Assembly (NCBI GenBank): GCA_934087515.1
Contig: CAKOIY010000002.1
Location: 1-63,761, forward strand
Direction: 5' to 3'
DNA length: 63,761 nt
Source of the DNA: an uncultured Bacilli bacterium
GTDB lineage: Bacteria; Bacillota_I; Bacilli_A; RF39; UBA660
How positions within the stretch are numbered: the first letter of the stretch is position 1; every line of letters starts with the position of its first letter. The notes under the pieces were generated by a model. It searched no databases and was not told the DNA's origin. It worked only from the letters and a program-made list of their open reading frames with translations. Shown here piece after piece: positions 33,447 through 42,614 of the stretch. The translations under genes were made by a program, and so were the position numbers.

Positions 33447-34172
33447 ATGGAGAGATTACAAAAGATGATTGCATCTTCTGGTTATACTTCTAGGAGAAAG
33501 GCTGAGGAACTTATTACTGCTGGTAGAGTATCTGTTAATGGAGAAATTGTTAATGAGCTTGGATTTAAGGTTAGTTCTAAAGATAAAGTTTATGTTGATG
33601 GGGTTTTACTTGAGAGGGAGAATAAGGTCTATTATTTGCTTAATAAGCCTCGCGAGGTTGTGTGTACTACACTAGATGATAAGCATAGAAAGATTATTAC
33701 TTCTTTAATTGATACTGATCTTAGAATATTTCCTGTTGGAAGACTTGATTATGATACTACGGGTCTTATTATTTTGACTAATGATGGGGAGTTTGCTAAT
33801 TTGATGACTAGTCCTAAGAATAAGATTGAAAAGGTTTATGTTGCTAAGATTGATGGTATGCTTTTACCTAATGAGATGATGGCTCTTAAGAAGGGAGTTG
33901 TTATTGATGGTGTTAAGACTAGAAAAGCTCGTGTTAAAATTAAAAAGTATGATAAGAGAACTAATACTAGTATTATTGAACTTGGTATTACTGAGGGTAG
34001 GAATCATCAGGTTAAGAGAATGTTTTCTGAGGTTGGACACAAGGTTTTAAAGTTAAAGAGAGAGAGAATTGCTTTTCTTACTTTGGATGGGCTTGCTTCT
34101 AAGGATTATAGGGGTCTTACTCCTAAAGAGGTTAAACAACTTTATAATTTGGCTGTTAATGAAAATAAATAA
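33447..34172 (+). CDS. rluB: Large-subunit pseudouridine synthase (RluB family)
   Basis: Makes pseudouridine in 23S rRNA. It has 241 residues: an S4 RNA-binding domain (1-60, ERLQKMIASSGYTSRRKAEELI) and the RsuA/RluB catalytic domain with the active-site Asp in VGRLDYDTTGLI (about 98). GRNHQVKRMF (about 185) is the second family motif. The ATG at 33447 has AGGTGAT upstream and is preferred to the ATG at 33402. A terminator starts at its stop codon. Confidence 0.92.
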   Translation: MERLQKMIASSGYTSRRKAEELITAGRVSVNGEIVNELGFKVSSKDKVYVDGVLLERENKVYYLLNKPREVVCTTLDDKHRKIITSLIDTDLRIFPVGRLDYDTTGLIILTNDGEFANLMTSPKNKIEKVYVAKIDGMLLPNEMMALKKGVVIDGVKTRKARVKIKKYDKRTNTSIIELGITEGRNHQVKRMFSEVGHKVLKLKRERIAFLTLDGLASKDYRGLTPKEVKQLYNLAVNENK

Positions 34173-34199
34173 ATTGGATGTAATAAGTCCAATTTTTTC
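34172..34199 (+). terminator. Terminator of rluB
   Basis: AATTGGA (34172-34178) pairs with TCCAATT (34188-34194), then TTTT. Confidence 0.75.
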
Positions 34200-34228
34200 T
34201 TGAAAAATTTTATGAATAATAGTATTAT
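34200..34228 (+). promoter_or_regulatory. Promoter of the 34263 phase-variable gene (family promoter)
   Basis: TTGAAA (34200-34205), 17 bp, TATTAT (34223-34228), then AATACTAAGGAG before ATG 34263. Same plan as for 26355 and 62559. Confidence 0.75.
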
Positions 34229-34262
34229 ATTAATTGTAGAAAAATACTAAGGAGTGATAAGT

Positions 34263-37200
34263 ATGCTTAAGAACGAAGAAAATTTCACTAACGAACATTC
34301 GTTCGGGGGGGGGGTATTTAAATAACACTAATAACAAAAGAAATAAGTTAAAGTTTGTAACTATTATTCTTGTTTTTTTACTTATTGTTATAGGATTTAG
34401 TTTTGCTGTTTTTAATTATACTTTTTTTGGAAATGCTAGTGTTATTACTGCTAAGGATGTTGAACTTAGATTTTTGGAGTCAAATTCGGAAGTAATTGCT
34501 ATTAATAATGGTTTACCTATGACGGATGAGGATGGTATGAACCAAGATAAAACTGGTAATGTGTTTGATTTTGAAGTTAGGTCTAAGGTGGGATATGATT
34601 CAGATATAAAGTATGATTTGGTTTTAGAAAAGTTAGATGTTGATGCTGGTTTAGGTCAAGTAAGTGATAGTGATGTTAAGGTATATATTGAAGATTTTAA
34701 TGGTAATACGGTGTTAGAGCCTACTAGGGTTAGTGATCTTAAAAACTATAATTTGATAGAAAAGACTAATCATCATAGTGCTAATAAATCTATAATAAGT
34801 AATAAGTATAGATTAAAGGTTTGGCTTGATAAGAATTATGATATTTTTACTGGTAAGGAGATGCAGTATAAGTTTAAGATTGGTGTAAAAGTGGAACAAA
34901 AAAATCAGGATTTGAATAAGCAATATACAATAATATATAATTCTAATGGTGGTACTGGTTCTATGGAGAATACTGTTTTTAAGGTTGGGTCTCAAGGTAA
35001 GCTTTCTAAGAATGTTTTTATTAAGACGGGTTATGATTTTATAGGGTGGAGTACTAAAAAAGGATCTAGTTCTGTAAAGTATGATGATGAGTCTGTTATT
35101 AGTGATGTATCTTCTTTTTATGATGGTAAGGTTAAATTATATGCAGTATGGAAAGTTAGTATTTATAATGTTAAAGTTAATGTGGTTAATGGTAAGTTGT
35201 CTGGTGAAAGTGAGAAACAGGTTAATTATAATGAAAGTGTAAAATTTGATGGAGTAAGTGCTAGTACTGGTTATGATAGGCCTTCTATTAGTTGTACAAA
35301 TGGTCAAAGTGCAGTTATAAATGGTAATGTAATTACAACAGGTAAGATTACAAAAGATACAGTATGTACAGTAACTTATAAGGCTAACGAACTTAAGTTT
35401 GATAATCAAACTGTTGATAGGGATTATAGTGATAATGTTCAAAGTATTAATTTGACAGGTGCTAGTAATGGAACTGGTTCTTATACTTATCAAATAGTGT
35501 CTGGTAATAGTAATAATTATTTTAGTATTAATGGACTTGCTTTGTCTATAAAAGCTGGTACTTCAGCTGGTGTATACACTTTAACTGTAAGGGCTATTGA
35601 TACTAAATCTAATATGACAAAAGATATAAATGTATCTATTACTATTAATAGAATATCTCCGGCGATAAAATCAGAAGATAAAACAGTTGATTATACAGGA
35701 AGTAGGATAGAGTATGTAGCTACAAGTAATTCAAGTGGTGGGTTTATTTATGAATATTATAATGATGTTGGTTGTGTTAGTTCTAATAAACTAGCAGATA
35801 ATCCTATTAATGCTGGTTTATATAGTGTTAAAGTAAAACAAGTGGCAAGTGGTAATTATACAAGTGGCGAAAAATGTTCTAGTTTAACAATAAATAAAAT
35901 TAATAATACAGTAGTGATTAATGGAAATAGTCTAACATATACAGGCGGTTCACAAAAGTTAGTTAGAGTATCTTCTAATCAGGGAGATGTATATTATAGT
36001 GTTGGTACTGAACTTACAAAGAGCAATTATTCAACAAGTGGTAGTACTTTAATACCAGAAGAAACAAATGCTGGTACATATAAGGTTTATTATTATGTGA
36101 TTGGTAATAATAATTATAATGCTAAGTCTGGTAGTGTTGATGTAGTAATTGCTAAATCAAATACTTCTACTACGCTTGTTTCTAAGGCTACTACTGTTTA
36201 TACTGGTTCTTCTGTAAGTTCTAATACTGCTACTTCTAAACTTAGTAGTAATAATAGTTTGCTTAGTGGTAGTTATACTTATGAGTATTATAATGGTTCT
36301 AGTTGTAGTGGTACTAAACTTAGTAATGTTCCTAAAAATAAAGGTACTTATAGTGTTAAAGCTATTTTGACTGGGACAAGTAATTATAATGGTTCTACTA
36401 GTGGCTGTGTTAATCATGTGATTTCTGCTAAGGATTTGACAATAATTGCTAGAGATCAGACAATTAATCAAGGAGATAGGATTTTGACTTCTACAAGTAA
36501 TGTTTCTGTTTCAGGATTAGTTGGTTATGATAGTTTAACTAGTATTATTTTAACACCTAGTACTAATGCTGTAACTACTAGTGGAACTATAACGCCAAGT
36601 GGAGCTAAAATTGTTGATTCTGATGGAAATGATGTAACTAGTAATTATAATATTTCTTATAAGAATGGTGTATTGGTTATTAATGGAATTAAATATACTG
36701 TTTCTTTGAAGAAGGGTACTGGTGTAGATAAGCTTTCTGCTGATTATGTTACTTGTACAACATCTGGAACAAGTTCTAGTTGTGCTATTAAGTTGCCTAC
36801 TATTACTAGTTCTTCTACATATGGTCCTGGCTTTTTTGGGACAAGTTCATCAACAATTGGATCTTTAAGTCCTGGTGATACTATAACTGTAAGTTCTAAT
36901 AAAACTTATTATGCTTTGGCAAAGAAAATGTCAATTAGTTTTGTTACTGAGAATGGTTCAGAGGTTAATTCTACTTATGGGTGGTCTAATGAAAAGAATG
37001 TTATTGCTACTTATTCTTATAGATGTGGTGTAAATGGTGTTACATGTACTTTTGATTCTAGTGAAGAAGGAGGAATGACTGATAAAATAGTATCTGAGAC
37101 TTTAAAAAATACTGATACATATAGTAATAGGTTTACTCATAAAGGTATTGTTAATGCTTCCATGACTTTTAATGGGTCTACTGTAAATAATAGTATTTCT

Positions 37201-38013
37201 GTAGTTAAGGTTGGTTATGCGGCGACAACTCTTTTGAATAAGGGTGTTGTTACTTCTGGTTCTGGTTTATATCAAGATGCATATGAGGGTACTGGAGGAG
37301 TTAGATTTATTTATAGAGGATCTGGCCCTAATAATTATTTTAAAGTTGGTTCAGATAGTGTTGTGTGGAGAATAGTTGCAATTGAGCCTGATGGAACGTT
37401 AAAGATAGTTAGAAATGAAAACTATACAAGTGCTGGGACGATAGCTTGGGGTTCTGTTAGTAATTTTGCTGGTTCTGGTTTTGCTACATCAGGTGAGGCT
37501 TTTAATCAAAAACTTTATAAGGATGTACCTGGTGGTGGTAATCCTAAATATACGCAAGTTTATCATATGGTTGCTAATAAAAATTGGCCGTGTGGAACTA
37601 TTCCTACTGCTACTCCTGGAAATTCTATGGCGACTACTATTGCTCAGGAACGTAATACTAGTACATGTAATGTTTTGGCTGATGGTAGTGGTTCTTCAAT
37701 AGGATTATTGTCAATAAGTGATTTTCTAAGAGCTAGTTCTAATTCTACTTGTACTTCTATGGCTGCTTCAAGAAAAAGTACTTCTAATTGTAATAATAAC
37801 TGGCTTACTAGATCTTCAGATTCTCTTATACCAACAATGAATGCTTCTTCTGATCAATCTAATTATGTTGTATGGAAAAATGAAAATAATATGTCTGGTG
37901 TTGGAAGAACTACTAAGCAATATCCTAAGTATGCAGCTTATTATCAAGGAACTACTGATCTTTTAAGTGGTTCTGGAACTTTATCTAGTCCGTATTTATT
38001 TAGAGGTTATTAG
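34263..38013 (+). CDS. Phase-variable surface protein, OFF in this sequence
   Basis: From ATG 34263 (site AAGGAG) the reading frame passes ten G at 34305-34314 and stops at TAA 34324-34326 after 20 codons. With nine or twelve G it would join the long downstream frame and give about 1249 residues: short head (ending HSFGGG), membrane anchor (about 30-50), the same beta domain as 26355 (about 55-215), a Listeria-Bacteroides repeat (about 220-295, YNSNGGTGS ... FIGWSTKKG), several Ig/MBG-like beta modules (to about 840), and a C-terminal module around WRIVAIEPDGTLKIV. No sortase signal. The frame is uninterrupted otherwise. An internal TTG at 34474 has no ribosome-binding site. Confidence 0.85.
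34294..34315 (+). repeat. 22-bp block with G10 slippage tract (copy 1)
   Basis: AACATTCGTTC, ten G (34305-34314) and T, identical to 62587-62608. The run of ten G in a very AT-rich genome lies 42 bases after the start codon, the usual position for a slipped-strand phase switch. CGAAC-ATTC-GTTCG just before the tract can form a small hairpin. Confidence 0.9.
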
Positions 38014-38022
38014 GAGGAATAT

Positions 38023-38451
38023 ATGAAAGATAAAAAGATTTTGATTATGGTAATTATTTTTGTTTTTGTTGGTATTTGTATTTTTGCTGGATTTAGGATA
38101 TTTGATAGAAACCTTGATGCTTTACCTAAGAATAAAGTTATTAAAAATACTAATTCTGGTGTTATAGAAAATAAAGTGGTGAAGGGAATTGAGTTTTCTG
38201 AAGTTTCTTTAAATTCTGAAAATGGAAATGCTTTGTATAAAGGGAAAATTACTAATAAAACTAGTGATTCTATTTATATTAGAAGTATAGAAATTGTTGT
38301 TAAGAATAGTTATGGCCTTGAGATAGTTAGTTTAAATTGTAATGTTGGACGTAAGATAGGTGTTAATGAAAGTACTAATATTGAAGCTATGACTACTATG
38401 GATTTACCGAATGATGTAGCGTTTTCTTTGGAATATATTATTAATAAATAA
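38023..38451 (+). CDS. Membrane-anchored protein downstream of the phase-variable gene
   Basis: A 142-residue protein with an N-terminal membrane helix (about 5-25) and a single outer beta domain (about 50-142) that looks like an FxLYD-type fold (GIEFSEVSLNSENGNALYKGKITNKTSDS). It starts 9 nt after the 34263 gene with AGGAGG at its start, so it is likely in the same transcript. Early termination of translation in the OFF state could reduce its expression. Function unknown. Confidence 0.75.
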   Translation: MKDKKILIMVIIFVFVGICIFAGFRIFDRNLDALPKNKVIKNTNSGVIENKVVKGIEFSEVSLNSENGNALYKGKITNKTSDSIYIRSIEIVVKNSYGLEIVSLNCNVGRKIGVNESTNIEAMTTMDLPNDVAFSLEYIINK

Positions 38452-38456
38452 TTTAC

Positions 38457-38485
38457 TTGCATATTCTTGTTATAAAGACTATAAT
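38457..38485 (+). promoter_or_regulatory. Promoter of pyrH
   Basis: TTGCAT (38457-38462), 17 bp, TATAAT (38480-38485). Transcription should start near 38492, upstream of a mini-ORF and terminator, so pyrH has a roughly 85-nt leader. Confidence 0.7.
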
Positions 38486-38503
38486 TTATGTGGAGGTAAT
38501 TCT

Positions 38504-38518
38504 ATGAGACTAAATTAA
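38504..38518 (+). CDS. Possible 4-codon leader peptide upstream of pyrH
   Basis: ATG-AGA-CTA-AAT-TAA with a good GGAGG site (38492-38496), only a few bases after the expected transcript start. The mini-ORF overlaps the left arm of the following hairpin, so translating ribosomes could change the fold. Whether it is translated is inference. Confidence 0.4.
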   Translation: MRLN

Positions 38519-38552
38519 ATTGGTATTATTTATTATTTGTTTAGTCTTTTTG
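38507..38552 (+). terminator. Attenuator-like terminator in the pyrH leader
   Basis: AGACTAAA (38507-38514) pairs perfectly with TTTAGTCT (38540-38547), followed by TTTT. It lies between the promoter at 38457 and the pyrH ribosome-binding site, so it must be read through for pyrH expression from that promoter. It overlaps the possible leader peptide. Confidence 0.6.
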
Positions 38553-38576
38553 TTTTACTTTTAATTTGGAGGTAAT

Positions 38577-39278
38577 ATGAGAATAGTAATGAAGATAAGC
38601 GGTGAGGCTTTAAAGAATGGTAGTAATATATCTAGTTCTAGTTTAGATAAGGTTTTAAGTGAGGTTAAAGATATTTCTTCTAAGCATGAACTTATTATAG
38701 TTTGTGGTGGAGGTAATTTTTGGAGAGGTCGTAATGATCTTAATATTGATAGTGTTATTTCTGATCAAGTGGGAATGCTTGCTACTGTTATGAATGCAAT
38801 TGCTTTGCAATCTTATTTTAATTTGAATGGGGTTTCTGCTAGTTGTTATAGTTCTTTTGAGGTTTCTGGTATTATTAAGAAGGATAATTTTAGTGATGTT
38901 AATGCTGATTTGAAAGCTGGTAAAGTGGTTATATTTGGTGGTGGTCTTGGAACTCCTAATTTGTCTACGGATATGACTACTGTGTCTAAGGCATGTGAGT
39001 ATGACTCTGATTTGATTCTTATGGCTAAGAATGTTGATGCTATATATGATAGGGATCCTAAGCTTGATGGTGCTAGGAGAATTAAAGAATTATCTCATTT
39101 GGAACTTTTTAATATGTCTGTAGGGCAAGGGGTTTCATCTTTAATGATTCTTGATATTGAGGCTATGGCTAAACTTGTTAAGTATGAAATTCCTATGTAT
39201 GTTTATAATTCTAATATGGTTAGTGATTTAGATGATGTTTTATCAGGAAAGATTGGAACTAGAGTTATTACTGAGTAA
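38577..39278 (+). CDS. pyrH: UMP kinase
   Basis: Phosphorylates UMP to UDP with ATP; an essential step in pyrimidine nucleotide supply. It has 233 residues of the amino-acid-kinase fold with KISGEAL (5-11), CGGGNFWRGR (about 44-53), the DQVGMLATVMNAIAL helix (about 63), and the nucleotide-binding NVDAIYDRDPK (about 152). Start ATG follows GGAGGTAAT. frr, its usual neighbour, is not next to it. Confidence 0.95.
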   Translation: MRIVMKISGEALKNGSNISSSSLDKVLSEVKDISSKHELIIVCGGGNFWRGRNDLNIDSVISDQVGMLATVMNAIALQSYFNLNGVSASCYSSFEVSGIIKKDNFSDVNADLKAGKVVIFGGGLGTPNLSTDMTTVSKACEYDSDLILMAKNVDAIYDRDPKLDGARRIKELSHLELFNMSVGQGVSSLMILDIEAMAKLVKYEIPMYVYNSNMVSDLDDVLSGKIGTRVITE

Positions 39279-39286
39279 CTCTTTTC

Positions 39287-39315
39287 TTGTCTTATTTTGA
39301 TTTTTTTGTTATAAT
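39287..39315 (+). promoter_or_regulatory. Promoter of the 39343-queH pair
   Basis: TTGTCT (39287-39292), 17 bp, TATAAT (39310-39315), followed by GGAGGG and ATG 39343. Confidence 0.7.
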
Positions 39316-39342
39316 ATGTTTACTTATTTTGGAGGGTTATTT

Positions 39343-39975
39343 ATGAAAAAATATTTAGTTGATAAAAAGAATACTAGTTTTTTAAGGGAGTATGTTGTTT
39401 TTGACGATAGACTTAAGTTGTTTCTTGCGGATGGTTCTTTTAAGGAGATTGATAATACTTTGGAAAATATTAAGTATTTAGATGATCTTATGCTTGAGCA
39501 ATATTATGAGTATGATAAGGATTCTTTGGTTTCTTTTTCTGGTACTAATTTTGCTATTTCTTCTGGGCTTGCTGTTGGTACTGCTATTACTTTTGCTAGT
39601 GATGGTGTTAGTGATGGAATGGAACTATCTAATTCTGCTAAAATGGGCTCTGTTTTAGGGGCTGGTGTTGGAGTGGCTACTTCATATCTTATTGCTACTA
39701 GTAAGGCTAAGAATGCTCTTCTTGATTATGAGAAGGATTCTTTGTTTGTTGAAAATAGAGATTTATTTGAACTTTATTTATCTAGTAAGAATTTTTGTGA
39801 TGGTTTGTCTAAGAAGACTAGGGAAAAGGTTAGTGATGTTTGTGGAAGGCTTTCTCTTAATGTGATTAATGATTTTAAACTTAGTGAGATAAAGGAGATC
39901 TATCTTAAGATAATTAATTATAATGATAATAATGAAATGTTTGTTGATAGAGATAATGTTCGTATTAGAAAGTAG
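39343..39975 (+). CDS. Hypothetical protein with glycine-rich hydrophobic hairpin
   Basis: A 210-residue protein with two short Gly/Ala-rich hydrophobic stretches (about residues 65-85 and 98-117), like a glycine-zipper membrane hairpin, between charged ends. Unknown family. ATG 39343 is used because GGAGGG precedes it and the -10 box is at 39310-39315. queH starts 9 nt downstream, so they are likely one operon. The link to queuosine is not clear. Confidence 0.65.
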   Translation: MKKYLVDKKNTSFLREYVVFDDRLKLFLADGSFKEIDNTLENIKYLDDLMLEQYYEYDKDSLVSFSGTNFAISSGLAVGTAITFASDGVSDGMELSNSAKMGSVLGAGVGVATSYLIATSKAKNALLDYEKDSLFVENRDLFELYLSSKNFCDGLSKKTREKVSDVCGRLSLNVINDFKLSEIKEIYLKIINYNDNNEMFVDRDNVRIRK

Positions 39976-39984
39976 TGATGTTTT

Positions 39985-40569
39985 ATGAATTCTTATAGTG
40001 ATTTTTTATCTTTTTTAGATTCTTTGGATTATAAGCCTAGACTTTTACTTCATAGTTGTTGCGCGCCTTGTAGTAGTTCTGTTTTGGAACTTTTGTCTAA
40101 GTATTTTGTTGTTGATGTTTATTATTATAATCCTAATATTTATCCTTTGGATGAGTATGTGAGGCGTGAGGAGGAACAGGAACGACTTATTTCTTATTTT
40201 TCTGATGTTGGTTTTATTCGTGGGTTATATGATAGTGATAAGTATTTTTCTGTGGTTAATGGTTTAGAGTCTGAACGTGAGGGTGGTAGGCGTTGTTATA
40301 AGTGTATTTCTATGAGAATGGAAGAAGCATGTAAGTATGCTAAGGAAAATGGTTATGATTTTTTTACTACTACTTTGTCTGTTAGTCCTCATAAGAATAG
40401 TAGGATGATTAATGAGATTGGTTATGCTTTGGAAAAGGAGTATAATGTTTCTTATTTGTATTCTGATTTTAAGAAAAAAGATGGTTATAAGAGGAGTATT
40501 TTTTTATCTAACAAGTATAATCTTTATAGACAGGATTATTGTGGGTGTAAATACTCGGTAAGAAATTAA
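39985..40569 (+). CDS. queH: Epoxyqueuosine reductase QueH
   Basis: Reduces epoxyqueuosine to queuosine in tRNA, the last step of the pathway. It has 194 residues with the DUF208/QueH cysteines: SCCAPCSS (about 24-31), CYKC (about 103-106), and DYCGC at the C-terminus (about 186-190), the cluster ligands of the family. It replaces QueG in many Bacillota. queA and tgt lie 17 kb downstream; preQ1-making genes are not in this window. Confidence 0.92.
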   Translation: MNSYSDFLSFLDSLDYKPRLLLHSCCAPCSSSVLELLSKYFVVDVYYYNPNIYPLDEYVRREEEQERLISYFSDVGFIRGLYDSDKYFSVVNGLESEREGGRRCYKCISMRMEEACKYAKENGYDFFTTTLSVSPHKNSRMINEIGYALEKEYNVSYLYSDFKKKDGYKRSIFLSNKYNLYRQDYCGCKYSVRN

Positions 40570-40577
40570 AAAAAATC

Positions 40578-40606
40578 TTAATACTAGTTTAATTTAATGA
40601 TATAAT
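40578..40606 (+). promoter_or_regulatory. Promoter of the murG-murB-divIB operon
   Basis: TTAATA (40578-40583), 17 bp, TATAAT (40601-40606), followed by AGGAGTGAT and ATG 40624. Confidence 0.55.
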
Positions 40607-40623
40607 TAAGTAGGAGTGATTTT

Positions 40624-41700
40624 ATGCGATATATTATTTCAGCAGGAGGTACTGGTGGTCATATTTATCCTGCTCTTAGTATTATAAATAAAATAAAAGA
40701 AGAAGATAAAGAGGCTAAAATTCTTTATATTGGTACTACTGATAGGATGGAGAAGGATTTAGTTCCTAATTTGGGTATAGATTATTTGGGAATTAAGATG
40801 AATGGTCTTACGCGTAGTGTTAAGAAAATAGTAGGATTTGTTATTAATACTTTATCTAGTGCTAGGAAATGCAAGAAGGTAATGAAGAAATTTAAGCCTG
40901 ATGTTGTTATTGGCGTTGGTGGTTATGTTACTGTTCCAGTTGTTATGGCTGCTAAAGATTTAGGTGTTAAGATTGTTTTACATGAACAAAATAGTATTCC
41001 TGGTAAGTCTAATATAAGACTTAGTAAGTATGCAGATGTTGTTTGTATTTCTATGAAAAGTTCTAGGAAGTATTTTAATACTAGTAATGTTGTTCTTACT
41101 GGTAATCCTCGTGGTGAGGAAATTTTAGGAGTTAAGAAAGGAAATAAAAAAGATTATGGTCTTTCTATTTCTAAAAAGTTAGTACTTATTACTATGGGTT
41201 CTTTAGGAGCTTCAACTATAAATGAAAAGATTGTTTCAATGCTTGATAGTTTTGAAAATAAGCATTATGAGGTTTTACTTGTTACAGGTAAGGCTAATTA
41301 TGAAGAAATTGCTGTTAATGATTTTCCTAAGAATGTTAATGTTGTCCCTTATATAGAAAAGATGGGTGAGGTTCTTAAGTTTACTGATTTGATTGTTACA
41401 AGAGCGGGTGCTACAATAATTTCTGAGATTACGGCTTTGGGTATTCCTGCAATACTTATACCTAGTCCTTATGTTGCTAATAATCATCAGGTTATTAATG
41501 CTAGTGATTTGGAAGAAAATGGTGCTGCTTATGTTTTAGATGAGAGTACTTTTACTGGCGATGATTTGATTGATAAGATAGACGATATTCTTGGTGATTC
41601 TAAGGTTTATCATGATATGAGTAGTGCTTCTAAGAAAATGGGAATAACTGATAGTGCTTCTAGAATATATAGTGAGATAGAAAGGTTATTTAATAGGTGA
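40624..41700 (+). CDS. murG: UDP-N-acetylglucosamine transferase MurG
   Basis: Adds GlcNAc to lipid I to form lipid II at the inner face of the membrane. It has 358 residues of GT-B fold: GGTGGHIYPALS (8-19), VGGYVTVP (about 98), HEQNSIPG (about 122), MGSLGAS (about 192), and the UDP-binding RAGATIISE (about 261). First gene of a wall operon with murB five bases downstream. Confidence 0.96.
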   Translation: MRYIISAGGTGGHIYPALSIINKIKEEDKEAKILYIGTTDRMEKDLVPNLGIDYLGIKMNGLTRSVKKIVGFVINTLSSARKCKKVMKKFKPDVVIGVGGYVTVPVVMAAKDLGVKIVLHEQNSIPGKSNIRLSKYADVVCISMKSSRKYFNTSNVVLTGNPRGEEILGVKKGNKKDYGLSISKKLVLITMGSLGASTINEKIVSMLDSFENKHYEVLLVTGKANYEEIAVNDFPKNVNVVPYIEKMGEVLKFTDLIVTRAGATIISEITALGIPAILIPSPYVANNHQVINASDLEENGAAYVLDESTFTGDDLIDKIDDILGDSKVYHDMSSASKKMGITDSASRIYSEIERLFNR

Positions 41701-41705
41701 TTGAT

Positions 41706-42614
41706 ATGTTAGACTTGATAAAATTTATAGATGATAATACTTTAGGTGATTATAAGGAGAATGTTTCTTTTAAGACTCTTACTACTTATAGAACTGGTGG
41801 AAAGGCAAGACTTGTGTATTTTCCTTTTGATGTTAATTCTTTAAAGAGTGTTTTATCTTATATGAGGGATAATAATATTTCTTTTAAGGTGTTTGGTAAT
41901 GGCTCTAATATTTTGGCTAGTGATGATGATTATGATGGAGTTATTGTTAAGCTTAAGAATTTTAATGAAATGGAGTTTTTGGATGGAAAGGTTGTTGTTT
42001 CGGCTGGCTATAGTTTAAGTTTACTTGCTAATACCGTTACAAAGATGGGTTATTCTGGTCTTGATTTTGCTTGTGGTATTCCTGCAACTGTTGGGGGTGC
42101 AGTGTATATGAATGCTGGGGCGTATTTGAGTGATATTAGTGAAGTTTTAGATAAGGTGGAATTTCTTGATGATAATTATGAGATTAAATGCTTGGAAAAA
42201 GATGCTCTTGATTTTAGTTATCGTCATTCTATATTTATGAGTAAAAATTGGATTATTTTAAGAGCATATTTTACTTTGGAAAGAGATTCTGTTAAGGAAA
42301 TGACTGATTTAATTGAGGATAGGAAGATGAGAAGAGTTGTATCACAACCATTAGATTTTCCTTCGGCTGGTTCTGTGTTTAGAAATCCTACTGATATGTA
42401 TGCTGGTAAACTTATTGAAGATTGTGGCTTAAAAGGTTATAATTATGGTGGAGGGGAAATAAGCGAAAAACATGCTAATTTTATAATTAATAAGAATCGT
42501 GCTAAATCTTCGGATATTAAGTATTTAATGGATTTAGCTCATGATGAGGTTTTGAAAAAATATGGTATAGATTTATATAGAGAACAAGAATTATTTAATT
42601 TTGGTGATAAGTGA
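41706..42614 (+). CDS. murB: UDP-N-acetylenolpyruvoylglucosamine reductase
   Basis: FAD enzyme that makes UDP-MurNAc. It has 302 residues with TTYRTGGKA (about 25-33), GNGSNILASD (about 65), the GIPATVGGAVYMNAGAY region (about 124), the active-site Ser in PSAGSVFRNP (about 224), and the C-terminal NFIINKNRAKSSD. ATG 41706 lies 5 nt after the murG stop. Its stop overlaps the divIB start (TGATG). Confidence 0.95.
   Translation: MLDLIKFIDDNTLGDYKENVSFKTLTTYRTGGKARLVYFPFDVNSLKSVLSYMRDNNISFKVFGNGSNILASDDDYDGVIVKLKNFNEMEFLDGKVVVSAGYSLSLLANTVTKMGYSGLDFACGIPATVGGAVYMNAGAYLSDISEVLDKVEFLDDNYEIKCLEKDALDFSYRHSIFMSKNWIILRAYFTLERDSVKEMTDLIEDRKMRRVVSQPLDFPSAGSVFRNPTDMYAGKLIEDCGLKGYNYGGGEISEKHANFIINKNRAKSSDIKYLMDLAHDEVLKKYGIDLYREQELFNFGDK

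Noticed and set aside
34474..38013. TTG 34474 as the true start of the long surface gene
   Set aside because: It has no ribosome-binding site and would remove the membrane anchor and part of the beta domain shared with 26355. The frame is open upstream to the G tract, so the full gene begins at 34263.
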